From the NCBI GenBank assembly GCA_030425705.1, contig JAUHZU010000013.1:1-64000 (forward strand): DNA of 64,000 nt, read 5' to 3'. The position numbers were made by a program, and so were the translations under genes. The stretch is from Phycisphaerae bacterium (GTDB taxonomy: Bacteria > Planctomycetota > Phycisphaerae > Phycisphaerales > Phycisphaeraceae). Shown in pieces: positions 26,885 through 35,927 of this stretch. The notes under the pieces were generated by a model. It was not told the origin of the DNA and searched no databases. It saw only the letters and a program-made list of their open reading frames with translations. How positions within the stretch are numbered: the stretch's first letter is position 1; each line of letters opens with the position of its first letter.

Positions 26885-27859
26885 ATGCCCAAGCGCGCAA
26901 AGATCTCCGTCATCGGGGCCGGCGGCAACGTCGGCGCCTCCGTCGCCCTCTGGTCGGCGATCAAGGAACTGGGCGACATTGTCGCGATCGACCTCAAACG
27001 CACCCTCGACGACGGCACCGAGATGCTGCCCGTCAACGGCCGGATGCTCGACCTCGCCCAGAGCGGCCCGATGGAGCTGTTTGACAGCAACATCACCGCT
27101 ACCGACGACTACAGCGCGATCGCCGGCAGCGACGTGGTCGTCGTCACGGCCGGCATCCCCCGCAAGCCCGGCATGTCGCGCGACGACCTTATCGGCACGA
27201 ATGTAAAGATCGTCAAGTCGGTCTCGGAGAACATCAAGCAGCACGCCCCCGACGCGATCGTCATCCTCGTCAGCAACCCGCTCGACGCGATGGTCTATAC
27301 CGCCTGGAAGGCGACCGGGTTCCCCACCCACCGCATCATCGGCCAGGCCGGCTGCCTGGACGTCGCCCGCTTCAAGACCTTTATCGCCATGGAGACCGGC
27401 TACAGCGTCGAAGACATCAATGCGCTGCTGCTCGGCGGGCACGGCGACGACATGGTCCCGCTGCCGCGCTACACCAACATCGCCGGCATCCCCGTGACGC
27501 AGTTCATCTCCGAACAGCGGCTCAACGAGCTGGTCGAACGCGCCAAGAAGGGCGGCGGCGAGATCGTCAAGAAGATGGGTACCTCCGGCTACCTCGCCCC
27601 CGCGTCCGGCACCGTGCAGATGGTCGAGGCCATCCTCAAGGACAAGAAACGCATCCTCCCCTGCGCCAGCTACTGCCAGGGCGAGTTCGGCATCAACGGC
27701 CTGTTCGTCGGCGTCCCGACGGTGCTTGGCGCGAACGGTGTCGAGAAGATCGTCGAGGTCGATCTGAACGAGGCCGAGCAGAAGCTCATGGACGAGAGCG
27801 CCGCCCACGTGCAGGAACTGGTCGACGTCGTGAAGAACCTGGACCCGTCGCTGGGCTAA
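26885..27859 (+). CDS. mdh: Malate dehydrogenase (LDH-like type)
   Basis: Oxidises malate to oxaloacetate with NAD in the citric acid cycle. 324 residues. Rossmann start KISVIGAGGNVGA; Asp after the second strand (IVAIDLKR) favours NAD. Substrate loop IPRKPGMSRDDL supplies arginines, VSNPLDAM the NAD-site Asn, and GGHGDDMVP the catalytic His186. Arg in the loop position (PRKPGMSR) rather than Gln supports malate over lactate. AAGGA precedes ATG at 8 bases. A canonical terminator follows. Confidence 0.95.
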   Translation: MPKRAKISVIGAGGNVGASVALWSAIKELGDIVAIDLKRTLDDGTEMLPVNGRMLDLAQSGPMELFDSNITATDDYSAIAGSDVVVVTAGIPRKPGMSRDDLIGTNVKIVKSVSENIKQHAPDAIVILVSNPLDAMVYTAWKATGFPTHRIIGQAGCLDVARFKTFIAMETGYSVEDINALLLGGHGDDMVPLPRYTNIAGIPVTQFISEQRLNELVERAKKGGGEIVKKMGTSGYLAPASGTVQMVEAILKDKKRILPCASYCQGEFGINGLFVGVPTVLGANGVEKIVEVDLNEAEQKLMDESAAHVQELVDVVKNLDPSLG

Positions 27860-27890
27860 CGCACGCCGCGGTCAGCTAAGACAACTGCTC

Positions 27891-27923
27891 AGGCCGAGGG
27901 ACCAGCGTCCCTCGGCCTTTTTT
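27891..27923 (+). terminator. Rho-independent terminator of mdh
   Basis: A perfect 11-bp stem (27891-27901 with 27908-27918), a 6-base loop and a run of six T end the mdh transcript 32 bases after its stop. It stops just short of the convergent lipoprotein gene. Confidence 0.95.
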
Positions 27924-27937
27924 ACCGGTGTTCGGCA

Positions 27938-28945
27938 CTAGTCGGAGGACGACCCGCCCCCCAGCGGCAGGGGCGAGAGGTGATTGACCGCGGCCTGCAA
28001 CGCTTTGTCGGTGATCAGCATGATGTTCTGTGCCAGCTGCGTCCCGTCGACATCGACGGTAAAGACACGCATCTGCGTCGGCGATTCCTGCACGAACATG
28101 ATGGTCGAGTCGCCCCAGGCGGTACTGGAGACCAGCGAGATCGGCCTGCGGTAGGGGTCCGCGTTGAGGACGATGTCGTAGGCCGGGTCGCCCGGCGAGA
28201 TGGTGTGGACCGATTCCGAGGCGTACCCGCCGAACCTGGGCCGGGTGGCTGCCGCGATCTCCTGGGCCTGGCGGAGGGTATCGGAGGCGCGGGGGACCTC
28301 GTCGAGGATCTCCCGGAGCTGCCGCAATGCCTGGAACTGGGCGCGTGTCTGCGCGTCCGCGTTCAGGCCCGCCCGGGCATCGCGGATCCCCCGGTCCAGG
28401 GCCTCCATGTTCCGCGTGTTGACCCGCTTGACGGTGGCGAGCGCCTGGTCCACATCGCTCAGGAACATCCGCGCCTGCGCAATCGTCGCGGTCAGCATCG
28501 AAAGCACAGCCGCCTGTCGCTGGGCGCTGACGAACTGGAACTCGGCGCTGCCCGCCGCCGCCTGTTCGACAAGCGTTGTGATCTCGGCCTGCCGCTCGAT
28601 CAGCCCGTCGAGGTTGGGGTAGGCCATCGCGGGCTCGCGGATGTTTTCCAGCAACGGGTCGGTGAGGTTCAGCCGTTCGAACGAACTCCTGCCATTCTCG
28701 GCCTGGTACCGTTTGATCCGCTCCTGTGTTTTCTGGAGGGCGACCCCCGAGAGGGCGACCTGGTGCCCGATCGTGCCGGTCAGGTAGATGCCCAGTTGGT
28801 TGACCTCGTGCTCCGGCGTCACCGCGTGGGCGGGCACCTTGAGCCGCTCCACCGAGATCTTCATGGACTGGTTGCAGCCCGTGGAGCCGGCGACGATGGC
28901 CAGGGCGGCCAGCCCAACGACGATGGTTCGGATGTGTGTCTTCAT
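27938..28945 (-). CDS. Helical lipoprotein, second of a pair
   Basis: 335 residues. Lipoprotein signal with lipobox AGSTGC (Cys near 24). The mature chain is mostly helical, with long amphipathic stretches (RQAEITTLVEQAAAGSAEF, QALRQLREILDEVPRASDTL) and a more beta-rich C-terminal third (SPTQMRVFTVDVDGTQLAQN) ending GGGSSSD. No Cys beyond the lipobox and no catalytic motif. It lies 50 bases downstream of another helical lipoprotein on the same strand; the two probably form one envelope complex. The family is not recognised. Confidence 0.75.
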   Translation of the reverse strand: MKTHIRTIVVGLAALAIVAGSTGCNQSMKISVERLKVPAHAVTPEHEVNQLGIYLTGTIGHQVALSGVALQKTQERIKRYQAENGRSSFERLNLTDPLLENIREPAMAYPNLDGLIERQAEITTLVEQAAAGSAEFQFVSAQRQAAVLSMLTATIAQARMFLSDVDQALATVKRVNTRNMEALDRGIRDARAGLNADAQTRAQFQALRQLREILDEVPRASDTLRQAQEIAAATRPRFGGYASESVHTISPGDPAYDIVLNADPYRRPISLVSSTAWGDSTIMFVQESPTQMRVFTVDVDGTQLAQNIMLITDKALQAAVNHLSPLPLGGGSSSD

Positions 28946-28995
28946 CGGTGCCTTTCGCTTGGCTTCTGTGGCAGGTGGTGTTCGGTCGCTCCGAT

Positions 28996-30225
28996 TCAGT
29001 TGGGGTCCTGCGGGGGGTCCGCGTTGCCGGGGTCGGGGCCCTCGGCGGTGTCATCGGTTTCGTCCGACGACTCCTCGGAGGCCTGCGCGACCTGATTCAG
29101 TTCATCGATGGCCTGGCCCAAACTGTCGGTCAGCGCCTGTAGGTCGGTCTGGAGCTGCTTGATGTCGGAATCATGCCGATCGATCTCGTCCTGCAGCGTC
29201 TTGATCCGACCGGTCAGGTACTCGGCCCTGGTGTTGAGTGAGTTGATCGTGGTCTCGTAGGTCGCCAGCCGGAGGTTGGCCCCGTCGAGCTGTCGCTGCA
29301 GCCGGGCTTTCTCGTCGTCGTCCAAGGCGGCGCCGAGCTCGGCCTGCAGGCCGGCGATCACGTCGGTCAGGGCGTCTTTCTCGCTCGCCTGCGCCGCCTG
29401 CTCGGCCTGCACGGACAGCAGGTCTTCCTTGTAGGGCGTCTGCTGCAGGGCGATCGCACCGCGGTCGTTTTCGAGCTGTGCCTTGCGGTCTTCCAGCGCC
29501 TGGATCTGTTCGCCCAACTGGTGGACCGCGCGTGCCTTCTCGAGCAGGGCCTCGTTGGCGGTCGTCTCCCGCTGGACACGCGAGCGGTCGAAAAGGTTCG
29601 CCAGCGCGTTGGTTTTCTGGATGGCCGAGTCGACCTGCGCGTTGTAGCGGTCCAGCGCGACCGCCCGGGCGGACGCGTAGAACACGAGCTTGCGGAACTC
29701 GAAGGGGTCGACCGAACGTACCTGCCCCAGCGAGGCGAGGTCGCTGTCGCTGAGGGTGACCGCCCAGACCGCGCGGGAGATCTCGGTCATCACCTGGTCG
29801 AACTGCTGCGGGTCCATCGCGCCGTCGGCGTATCGGCTCGCGAGCTCTTCGGCCCGGGCCTGGGCGGTCCGGAGGTACGCGGCGCGGATCGCTTTGAAGT
29901 ACGTCCGGCGGTTCTCATCCATGTCGGCCGCGGGGATCGTCGGGATCTTGCCGTCGAGGGTGTCCAGGGCGGAGCTGCTCAGGTAGGCCGCCCGCATCTT
30001 GTATTCCTCGACGCCTCGGCCGTTCCCGGTCACGGTCATGCGGTAGTAGCTGCGCGTCGTCAGCCCGGTGATCGGGTCGGGCGGGCCCACGACCTCGAAG
30101 TACTGCACCTGCTCGAACTCGCTGCAGCCGGCCAGGAACACCCCGCAGCCGGCCAGCGCCAGGGCCGCGCACCGGAACGCTCGGCCTATCGAAAACTTGA
30201 ACAGTTGCTTTTGTGCCCTCGGCAT
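28996..30225 (-). CDS. Coiled-coil lipoprotein, first of a pair
   Basis: 409 residues. Lipobox FLAGC (Cys near 34). A globular part (~40-190) is followed by an unbroken coiled coil from ~200 to ~390 (EKARAVHQLGEQIQALEDRK, RLQRQLDGANLRLATYETTI, IKTLQDEIDRHDSDIKQLQT) and an acidic Pro/Asp/Asn tail. Such a long rod on a lipid anchor could span much of the periplasm. AAAGGAG precedes ATG 30225, an excellent ribosome site. It leads the two-lipoprotein unit that ends facing the mdh terminator. Function unknown. Confidence 0.75.
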   Translation of the reverse strand: MPRAQKQLFKFSIGRAFRCAALALAGCGVFLAGCSEFEQVQYFEVVGPPDPITGLTTRSYYRMTVTGNGRGVEEYKMRAAYLSSSALDTLDGKIPTIPAADMDENRRTYFKAIRAAYLRTAQARAEELASRYADGAMDPQQFDQVMTEISRAVWAVTLSDSDLASLGQVRSVDPFEFRKLVFYASARAVALDRYNAQVDSAIQKTNALANLFDRSRVQRETTANEALLEKARAVHQLGEQIQALEDRKAQLENDRGAIALQQTPYKEDLLSVQAEQAAQASEKDALTDVIAGLQAELGAALDDDEKARLQRQLDGANLRLATYETTINSLNTRAEYLTGRIKTLQDEIDRHDSDIKQLQTDLQALTDSLGQAIDELNQVAQASEESSDETDDTAEGPDPGNADPPQDPN

Positions 30226-30396
30226 GTCGGCTCCTTTGGCAGAGAAGTGGAGTGTCACTGAGCCGAGCACAAACCTACCGCGGAGGGGTGACAGGTCCTG
30301 TCACTGGTGGATCACGAAACCGGTAAAACCTGCCGACCGTCCGGGACGGCGGTGCATCAGGCGGCGGCCCCGCCCCGTCCCCGTATGATGCCCCCC

Positions 30397-31857
30397 ATGA
30401 AAGCGAGGCAACTGGAGAAACTCGGGATCCCGGCCGCGCTGGCCAAGCCCGCGAAGTGGGCGGCGTCGGCGGCGCGGCAGGACGGGCAGTCGCTCGACGA
30501 GGTCAAGGGCAAGCTCAAGCAGCTTGTCGACGACCCCGACGCGTTGCTCGACGACCTGTACTTCCGCGGGCTGGCTGCGGAGATGAGCAAGTACCAGCGG
30601 ATCGAGGCGGCGCGCAGACAGTTCGCCGACCAGCCGCCGCGTGCCGAGCCCGCGCCTTACCGGCAGTGGGGCGCGGACCTCGACGACAACGCCGTCAAGC
30701 AGATGGACAACGCCTGCCGGCTGCCGGTCGCCGCGCAGGCGGCGCTGATGCCCGACGCCCATCTGGGCTACGGCCTGCCGATCGGCGGGGTGCTGGCGAC
30801 TCGCAACGCGGTGATTCCGTACGCGGTCGGTGTCGATATCGCCTGCCGGGTCAAGCTCAGCGTGTTCGACCTGCCCCCGGAGCGGCTGGACAGCCACCGC
30901 GACCAGTTGATCCACGCGCTCGAGCACGAGACCCGCTTCGGCATGGGCGCGAGCTTTGTCGACCGTGGCGGGCACGGCACGCCGCGCGAGCACGCGGTGA
31001 TGGACGCCGACTGGTCCGTCTCGCCGGTGACACAACGTTTCAGGGACAAGGCCTACGCGCAGTTGGGCACGTCCGGCTCGGGCAACCACTTCGTTGAGTT
31101 CGGCACGCTGACCGTCGACGACGAGCAGGCCAGGACGATGGGGCTGGAGCAGGGCGGCGTGTACCTCGCGCTGCTGTCTCACTCGGGCAGCCGGGGCACC
31201 GGCGCGTCCGTCTGCGAGCACTACTCGCGGATGGCGATGCTCATGCACCCTGAGCTGGACAAACAGATGCAGCACCTGGCCTGGTTGGAGATGGACAGCC
31301 ACGAGGGCCAGGAGTACTGGGCGGCGATGAACCTGATGGGGGAGTACGCGAGCGCGAACCACGCGTGCATCCACGACGCGATCGCGCGGTCGCTGGGCGC
31401 GGAGGTCCTGGCCGGCGTCGAGAACCACCACAACTTCGCTTGGAAGGAGATGCACATCGACCCGGACTCGGGCGAGGAGGCCGAGCTGATCGTGCACCGC
31501 AAGGGCGCGACGCCGGCGGGGGCGGGCGTGCTGGGCATCATCCCGGGGTCGATGGCGACGCCGGGCTACGTGGTCGTGGGCAAGGGCGGCGCGGGCTCGC
31601 TGGACTCGGCGGCGCACGGCGCGGGCCGGGTGATGTCGCGGAAGAAGGCGAAGCAGTCGTTCCGCTGGAACCATGTGAAGCCGGTGCTCGAAAAGGCGGG
31701 GGTGACGCTGCTGAGTGCAGGCCTGGACGAGGTGCCGGGCGTGTACAAGGACATCGAGCAGGTGATAGGCGACCAGTCGGACCTGGTGGATAGGGTCGCG
31801 CGGTTCGACCCGAAGCTAGTCAAGATGGCCCCGCCCGGCGAGCGGGCCGAGGATTGA
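30397..31857 (+). CDS. rtcB: RNA-splicing ligase RtcB
   Basis: Joins RNA 2',3'-cyclic phosphate or 3'-phosphate ends to 5'-OH ends using GTP and Mn. 486 residues. The metal/GMP motifs are all present: GVDIACRV, GTSGSGNHFVEFG, SHSGSRG, ENHHNFAW, HRKGATPA, IIPGSMATPGYVV, and SAAHGAGRVMSR, whose His407 is the guanylated nucleophile. ATG 30397 is taken by comparison with the family; two ATGs lie up to 12 bases upstream. No archease gene is adjacent, so it may work alone like E. coli RtcB. Confidence 0.95.
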   Translation: MKARQLEKLGIPAALAKPAKWAASAARQDGQSLDEVKGKLKQLVDDPDALLDDLYFRGLAAEMSKYQRIEAARRQFADQPPRAEPAPYRQWGADLDDNAVKQMDNACRLPVAAQAALMPDAHLGYGLPIGGVLATRNAVIPYAVGVDIACRVKLSVFDLPPERLDSHRDQLIHALEHETRFGMGASFVDRGGHGTPREHAVMDADWSVSPVTQRFRDKAYAQLGTSGSGNHFVEFGTLTVDDEQARTMGLEQGGVYLALLSHSGSRGTGASVCEHYSRMAMLMHPELDKQMQHLAWLEMDSHEGQEYWAAMNLMGEYASANHACIHDAIARSLGAEVLAGVENHHNFAWKEMHIDPDSGEEAELIVHRKGATPAGAGVLGIIPGSMATPGYVVVGKGGAGSLDSAAHGAGRVMSRKKAKQSFRWNHVKPVLEKAGVTLLSAGLDEVPGVYKDIEQVIGDQSDLVDRVARFDPKLVKMAPPGERAED

Positions 31858-31931
31858 CCGGCGATTGGCTAGCGGACTTTCTCAGCGTCGGCGGGGTCGT
31901 CGAGCAAGCGATTGCCGTTTCTGAAACAACA

Positions 31932-31953
31932 AGCCCCAGCGGCGGCCGGGGCT
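31932..31953 (-). terminator. Terminator on minus strand
   Basis: Stem AGCCCC (31932-31937) pairs with GGGGCT (31948-31953). Read on the minus strand it is followed by TGTTGTTT. It lies 32 bases beyond the stop of a 30-residue minus-strand reading frame. Confidence 0.6.
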
Positions 31954-31984
31954 CGGGGTGGGCGTGGGATCGGGTATGCTGGGC

Positions 31985-32077
31985 CTAGCAGAGTGCGGCG
32001 AAGGTCAGCAGCGTCAGGATGATGATCTTCTTCCGACGGAGGGCCTGGTCGCCGCTAAGATTGAAGAATCGGAACAT
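31985..32077 (-). CDS. Putative 30-residue membrane mini-protein
   Basis: A complete short frame, ATG to TAG. It begins MFRFFNLSGDQALRRKK and continues as one hydrophobic helix (IIILTLLTFAAL) ending in Cys. The positive charges before the helix suggest an inner-membrane protein with its N-terminus inside. No clear Shine-Dalgarno sequence precedes it. A T-tailed hairpin follows on the same strand, and the upstream flank (32130-32190) is AT-rich for this genome, as expected for a promoter. It is too short for homology to be judged by eye, so this remains a candidate. Confidence 0.45.
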   Translation of the reverse strand: MFRFFNLSGDQALRRKKIIILTLLTFAALC

Positions 32078-32161
32078 GGTTCGCTCGCTGGGTGAGCCCC
32101 TCATCTGTAGGATACCCGACAGACGGGGAAAGCCAAACGGGATTCACATGTTCGCTGTAAA

Positions 32162-34198
32162 ATGAGCATATACATGTATTTACGACACTTGTTTTCTGAG
32201 GGTAGCGGGTGCGGTTCCTGTCGGATGTGGCGTGGAGACCACACTGCCCGCCGTACGGCCCGCTGGACCGGGCTTGTGGTCTGGGCGGTGCTGCTGTGCC
32301 TGTCATGGCCGGCCGCGGGGCAGGGGGTGGACAGCGCCCCGCCGGTCGCGCCCGAGGACGGCGAGGTCGCGTACTACCTGGTCGACGGCTGGGTCCGCGC
32401 GGGCGAGGTGCCCGAAGACGCGTCGCTGCCGCGTGCCCCGCTGACCGGCGTGTTCGGCGTGTACGTCACCCTGCGCGACGACGGCCAGTTGGTCGGCTCG
32501 GGCAGCGCGCTGCGGGACGACCTGACCGACGCGATCGATACGCCCGGGCCGCCGGTGGATATGGCGGTGCTGCTCGCGGGGGCGACGCGCGCGGCGTTGC
32601 GCGACCTGGAGCAGACCCAGCGCCGCCGCGCGATCGAGCTGGGCATCAGCGACCCGGACCTGCTGGCCCAGCGGGTCCGCGACGTGCGCGCCCGGCTACA
32701 GATCGATGTGCAGATTGGGCACACCCTCGAGTCGGTCGTCCTCCCCGCCGACGGGACCGACGACGCGGTCTACGCGCAGTTCGTGCCCGGCTACCACGGC
32801 CTGCGATTGACCGGCCCGCTCATGCCCGACGGCGACCTGGTCTGGCCTGCCAACGCGCTCGCACGCAACTCCTCACCCCGCAGCCAGCTCGTCCAGCTCC
32901 TGGACCGCCAGGGCTTTGAGGAGGAAGACCTCGCCGTCGTTGCCCGCCCGTCGGGCCCGCAGCTCGAGCGTTTCGAGGTGATCCACTTTGTCCAGGCCAA
33001 CCCTTCGATGCCGCCTCGCCAGCTCATCCGGGGCAACGTGCCGACGCCGCGCCGCGCGCTGGACACCGCCGCGCTCCACGGCATCACCGAACGCATCGCG
33101 CGCCACCTCGACGGCAAGCTCGAGGTGCTCAACGACGGCACGCGCGTGATGCGCGGGCCCTACCTGCCTTCGCCCGACCGGGTCAGCCCCGACCTCGCGA
33201 GCCCGCGGCAGGCGTCGCTGGCCTGCTTCGCCATGATGGTGCAGAGCCGCAGCGCGCAGGAGCGCATGCCCGGCGACCGCATCAGCCGGGTACGCGCCGA
33301 GCGGGCCCTCTCGCTGGTCGAGACCCTGGCCGAGGTCGTGAACCCCGCCAACGGTGAGCCGCGGGCGATCAGCGTCGCGCTGCTGCTGCTGGCGATGACC
33401 GAGTCGCCCGTGCCGGTGGATGCCGACCTGCGCGACGCCCTGGCGGAGGTGTTGCTCGGGCTCCGGCTGGAGGACGGCGGGTACTGCGTCGTCTCGGGGG
33501 ACGAGCGGCGTGTCGGCCGAGCGATCGAGGCGGTGATGACCGCGGCGCTCGCGTCCTGGTGTGTCGCGGCCCAGCCGGACGACCCGGCGGTCGCCGAGTG
33601 GGTGTGGGACGCGATGAACCAGCTCGCCGAGGCCAACGCGGCCGACCCGAGTGGGGCCCGGCTGGCGGACCTGACCTGGCTGAGCGTCGCTTACAGCCGG
33701 GCCGGCACGCAGCTCGCCGGCCAGTCCAGCGACCCGATCGCGCTCGACCGGCTCGAGCGGATGCAGGCCTTCCTCGCCGACCAGCTCCAGCTCCTCTCGG
33801 ACCAGCAGGTCCGCGGGGTCCCGCTCATCGGCCCGGCCGACGTCGCCGGCGGGTACGTCACCCGCACCGGCCCGGCGGGCGCGGCACCCGACCCGAGCTG
33901 GGAGTCTTCGATGCCGCTGGCCATCGTGGCCGTGACCGTCCGCGACGACGCGATCGTCGCCCCCGACGCGATCTTCGGCCCACTCTTGTCGGCCCAGCTC
34001 GGCGCGGGCTTTGTTTCCAAGCTCCTGCTCGTCGAGCAGAACGGCTACTACGTCCGCGACCGCAACGCCATCGGCGGGGTCCGACGGTCGCTCTGGGACA
34101 ACACCCTCGACCTGGACTGCTCGTCCATGGCCCTCATCGCGCTCAGCGAGATGCAGACCACCCTCCACCGCCTCGACCAGCGCGACGCGCCGGAATAG
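32162..34198 (+). CDS. Secreted protein with probable AMMECR1-like domain
   Basis: Up to 678 residues. A hydrophobic segment (TGLVVWAVLLCLSWPAAGQG) acts as signal peptide. ATG 32225 would place it at the usual distance, while ATG 32162 gives a longer, odd start. Residues ~85-290 resemble an AMMECR1 fold: GVFGVYVTLRDDGQLVGSG, LQIDVQIGHTLESV, FVPGYHGLRLTG, LLDRQGFEEEDL. The usual RGCIG motif is degenerate (LVGSGSAL). The C-terminal ~350 residues are helical with paired repeats and may form an alpha/alpha toroid. No catalytic residues are evident. The assignment is inference; AMMECR1 proteins are normally cytoplasmic. Confidence 0.7.
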   Translation: MSIYMYLRHLFSEGSGCGSCRMWRGDHTARRTARWTGLVVWAVLLCLSWPAAGQGVDSAPPVAPEDGEVAYYLVDGWVRAGEVPEDASLPRAPLTGVFGVYVTLRDDGQLVGSGSALRDDLTDAIDTPGPPVDMAVLLAGATRAALRDLEQTQRRRAIELGISDPDLLAQRVRDVRARLQIDVQIGHTLESVVLPADGTDDAVYAQFVPGYHGLRLTGPLMPDGDLVWPANALARNSSPRSQLVQLLDRQGFEEEDLAVVARPSGPQLERFEVIHFVQANPSMPPRQLIRGNVPTPRRALDTAALHGITERIARHLDGKLEVLNDGTRVMRGPYLPSPDRVSPDLASPRQASLACFAMMVQSRSAQERMPGDRISRVRAERALSLVETLAEVVNPANGEPRAISVALLLLAMTESPVPVDADLRDALAEVLLGLRLEDGGYCVVSGDERRVGRAIEAVMTAALASWCVAAQPDDPAVAEWVWDAMNQLAEANAADPSGARLADLTWLSVAYSRAGTQLAGQSSDPIALDRLERMQAFLADQLQLLSDQQVRGVPLIGPADVAGGYVTRTGPAGAAPDPSWESSMPLAIVAVTVRDDAIVAPDAIFGPLLSAQLGAGFVSKLLLVEQNGYYVRDRNAIGGVRRSLWDNTLDLDCSSMALIALSEMQTTLHRLDQRDAPE

Positions 34199-34212
34199 CG
34201 CAATCGGCGTCT

Positions 34213-34662
34213 TTATCCCGCCTTCTCGATCGCCAGGACCTTGTCCAGGCGGCGCTGGTGCCGCGCCTCGCCCGAGAAGCCCGCGCCCAGGAACGCCTTA
34301 ACCAGTTGCTCGGCCTGTGTCGGGCCGATGATCCGGCCGCCCAGGCACAGCACGTTCATGTCATCGTGTTCCACGCCCTGCGCCGCCGAGTACGTGTCGT
34401 GGCACACCGCCGCGCGGACACCGGCCATCTTGTTCGCCGCCACCGACGCCCCGACGCCCGACCCGCACACCAGCACGCCTCGCTCCGCCTGGCCGTGCTG
34501 GATCGCCTGGCCCACGTAGCGCGCGAAGTCCGGGTAGTCGTCGTCCTTGTCGTAGTCGTGCGCCCCCAGGTCCGCGACCTCGTGGCCCAGCGAGCGGATC
34601 AGCTCGGCCAGGGGGGCTTTGAGCGGCAGCCCGGCGTGGTCGGCGGCGATAGCGATCTTCAT
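34213..34662 (-). CDS. rpiB: Ribose-5-phosphate isomerase B
   Basis: Interconverts ribose-5-phosphate and ribulose-5-phosphate in the pentose phosphate pathway. 149 residues of the RpiB/LacAB family: start [14 protein letters not shown], catalytic Cys66 in [23 protein letters not shown], and [13 protein letters not shown]. Cys in the active site rather than Thr fits RpiB. It is convergent with the AMMECR1-like gene and lies 63 bases from the next minus-strand oxidoreductase. Confidence 0.96.
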   Translation of the reverse strand: MKIAIAADHAGLPLKAPLAELIRSLGHEVADLGAHDYDKDDDYPDFARYVGQAIQHGQAERGVLVCGSGVGASVAANKMAGVRAAVCHDTYSAAQGVEHDDMNVLCLGGRIIGPTQAEQLVKAFLGAGFSGEARHQRRLDKVLAIEKAG

Positions 34663-34725
34663 GGCGGGCTCCTACGGGGCGGGCGTCGCATTATGACCGC
34701 GCGGGACACGAACGCAACACGGCCG

Positions 34726-35799
34726 CTAGTCCCAGCGGACACCCACCTGCCGACGCAGCTCATCCATGACCCGCATCCGGGCCAGCGTTTCATCTTCGGT
34801 CACGAACGGTCGGTCACCGTCCAGCACCGCGCGGGCGAACGCGTCCGCCTCCAGCGCATAGAGCGGCCGACCCGCGTCGGCCGTGTGCGTGTGCTCGAAC
34901 GGGGCCACGGCCAGCCCGGCCCCGGCCTTCGACGCGTCCTGCTTCAGCCCGGTCATCCCCCGGTGGTGCCAGACCGCGCCCGACACCGCGGGCTTCCAGG
35001 GCACCGGGATGTCGAGGTACCCCTCCTCCCCGCAGACCTGCGCGAGGTTGCTCGCCTGCAGGTCCATCCCGCAATCGAACGACGCCCGCACGCCGTTGGC
35101 GAACGCCAGCGTCCCCGACGCCGCCACATCGACCCCGCCCTCGGTGAGCCGGCCGGTCGCGTGCGCGGCCGTGACCGCGCTGCCCGCGTCGTCCCCGCCG
35201 GCCCGGGATGACTCGGCCTGCGCGACGAGCATCGCCAGGTCGATGCAGTAGCAGCCGATATCCATCAGCGACCCGCCGCCGAGCGCGCGGTCGAAGCGCG
35301 TGTTGCCCGTTCGCTCGCGGACGTTGAAGCAGAAGCTGGTGCGCACGAGCCGTACCCGCCCGATCGCGCCGGCGCGGATCGCGTCCAGCACCGCGGCCGT
35401 CTGCGGGTGCGTGCGGTACATGAACGCCTCGACGAGCAGCCGGCCGTTCGCCCGCGCCGCGTCGAACATCGCCGCCGCCTCGCCTGTGTCCATCGCCATC
35501 GGCTTCTCGCACAGCACGTGCTTGCCTGCCTCGAGCGCGTTGATCGTCCATACCGCGTGCAGGTTGTTGGGCAGCGCGTTGTAGACCGCGTCCACGCCCG
35601 GGTGCTCAATGAGCGCCGGGTAGCTGTCCAGCGCGTGCGGGATGCCCAACGGCTCGCAGAACGCCCGGGCCTTGTCCGCCGACCGCGACGCCCCGGCCGC
35701 GACCACCGCACGCTCAGCGCCGGGCGCGCCGCCCACACCCGCCGCGAACTGCCGGGCGATGTTGCCCAGCCCGAGGATGCCGAACCGCAGCTTGCTCAT
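34726..35799 (-). CDS. Gfo/Idh/MocA-family oxidoreductase, cytoplasmic
   Basis: 357 residues. NAD(P) Rossmann start RFGILGLGNIARQ, then NALPNNLHAVW and the family's EKP motif in VLCEKPMAMD, where Lys is catalytic. The C-terminal half has GGGSLMDIGCYCIDLA, with conserved Asp and a Cys where many members have His. No signal peptide, unlike the Tat-exported paralogue at 46.7 kb. It probably acts on a sugar or cyclitol; the substrate is unknown. Located upstream of rpiB on the same strand, so possibly co-transcribed. Confidence 0.9.
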   Translation of the reverse strand: MSKLRFGILGLGNIARQFAAGVGGAPGAERAVVAAGASRSADKARAFCEPLGIPHALDSYPALIEHPGVDAVYNALPNNLHAVWTINALEAGKHVLCEKPMAMDTGEAAAMFDAARANGRLLVEAFMYRTHPQTAAVLDAIRAGAIGRVRLVRTSFCFNVRERTGNTRFDRALGGGSLMDIGCYCIDLAMLVAQAESSRAGGDDAGSAVTAAHATGRLTEGGVDVAASGTLAFANGVRASFDCGMDLQASNLAQVCGEEGYLDIPVPWKPAVSGAVWHHRGMTGLKQDASKAGAGLAVAPFEHTHTADAGRPLYALEADAFARAVLDGDRPFVTEDETLARMRVMDELRRQVGVRWD

Positions 35800-35850
35800 G
35801 CAGGCACTTTATCACGGAGCCCGTGCGTGAGACCGGTCCCGCGCCGCCGA

Positions 35851-35927
35851 CCGCCGCGTGTGACGCGGCGGCTATTGCGATCGCTTGTATTGACGTCAGC
35901 CACCAGCCGCCGCGTCACACGCGGCGG
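35851..35927. repeat. Nested palindromic repeat (23-bp arms)
   Basis: Arms 35851-35873 and 35905-35927 are perfect reverse complements, 23 bases each. Each arm is itself nearly palindromic (CCGCCGCGT-gtg-ACGCGGCGG). The spacer is 31 bases. It lies between divergent genes, so it is not an ordinary terminator. It looks REP/MITE-like. Confidence 0.8.

Noticed and set aside
32170-32179. ATACATGTAT palindrome as an operator
   Set aside because: The same ten bases occur inside the coding part of the WG-repeat gene (near 44692), so chance is likely in an AT-rich patch.
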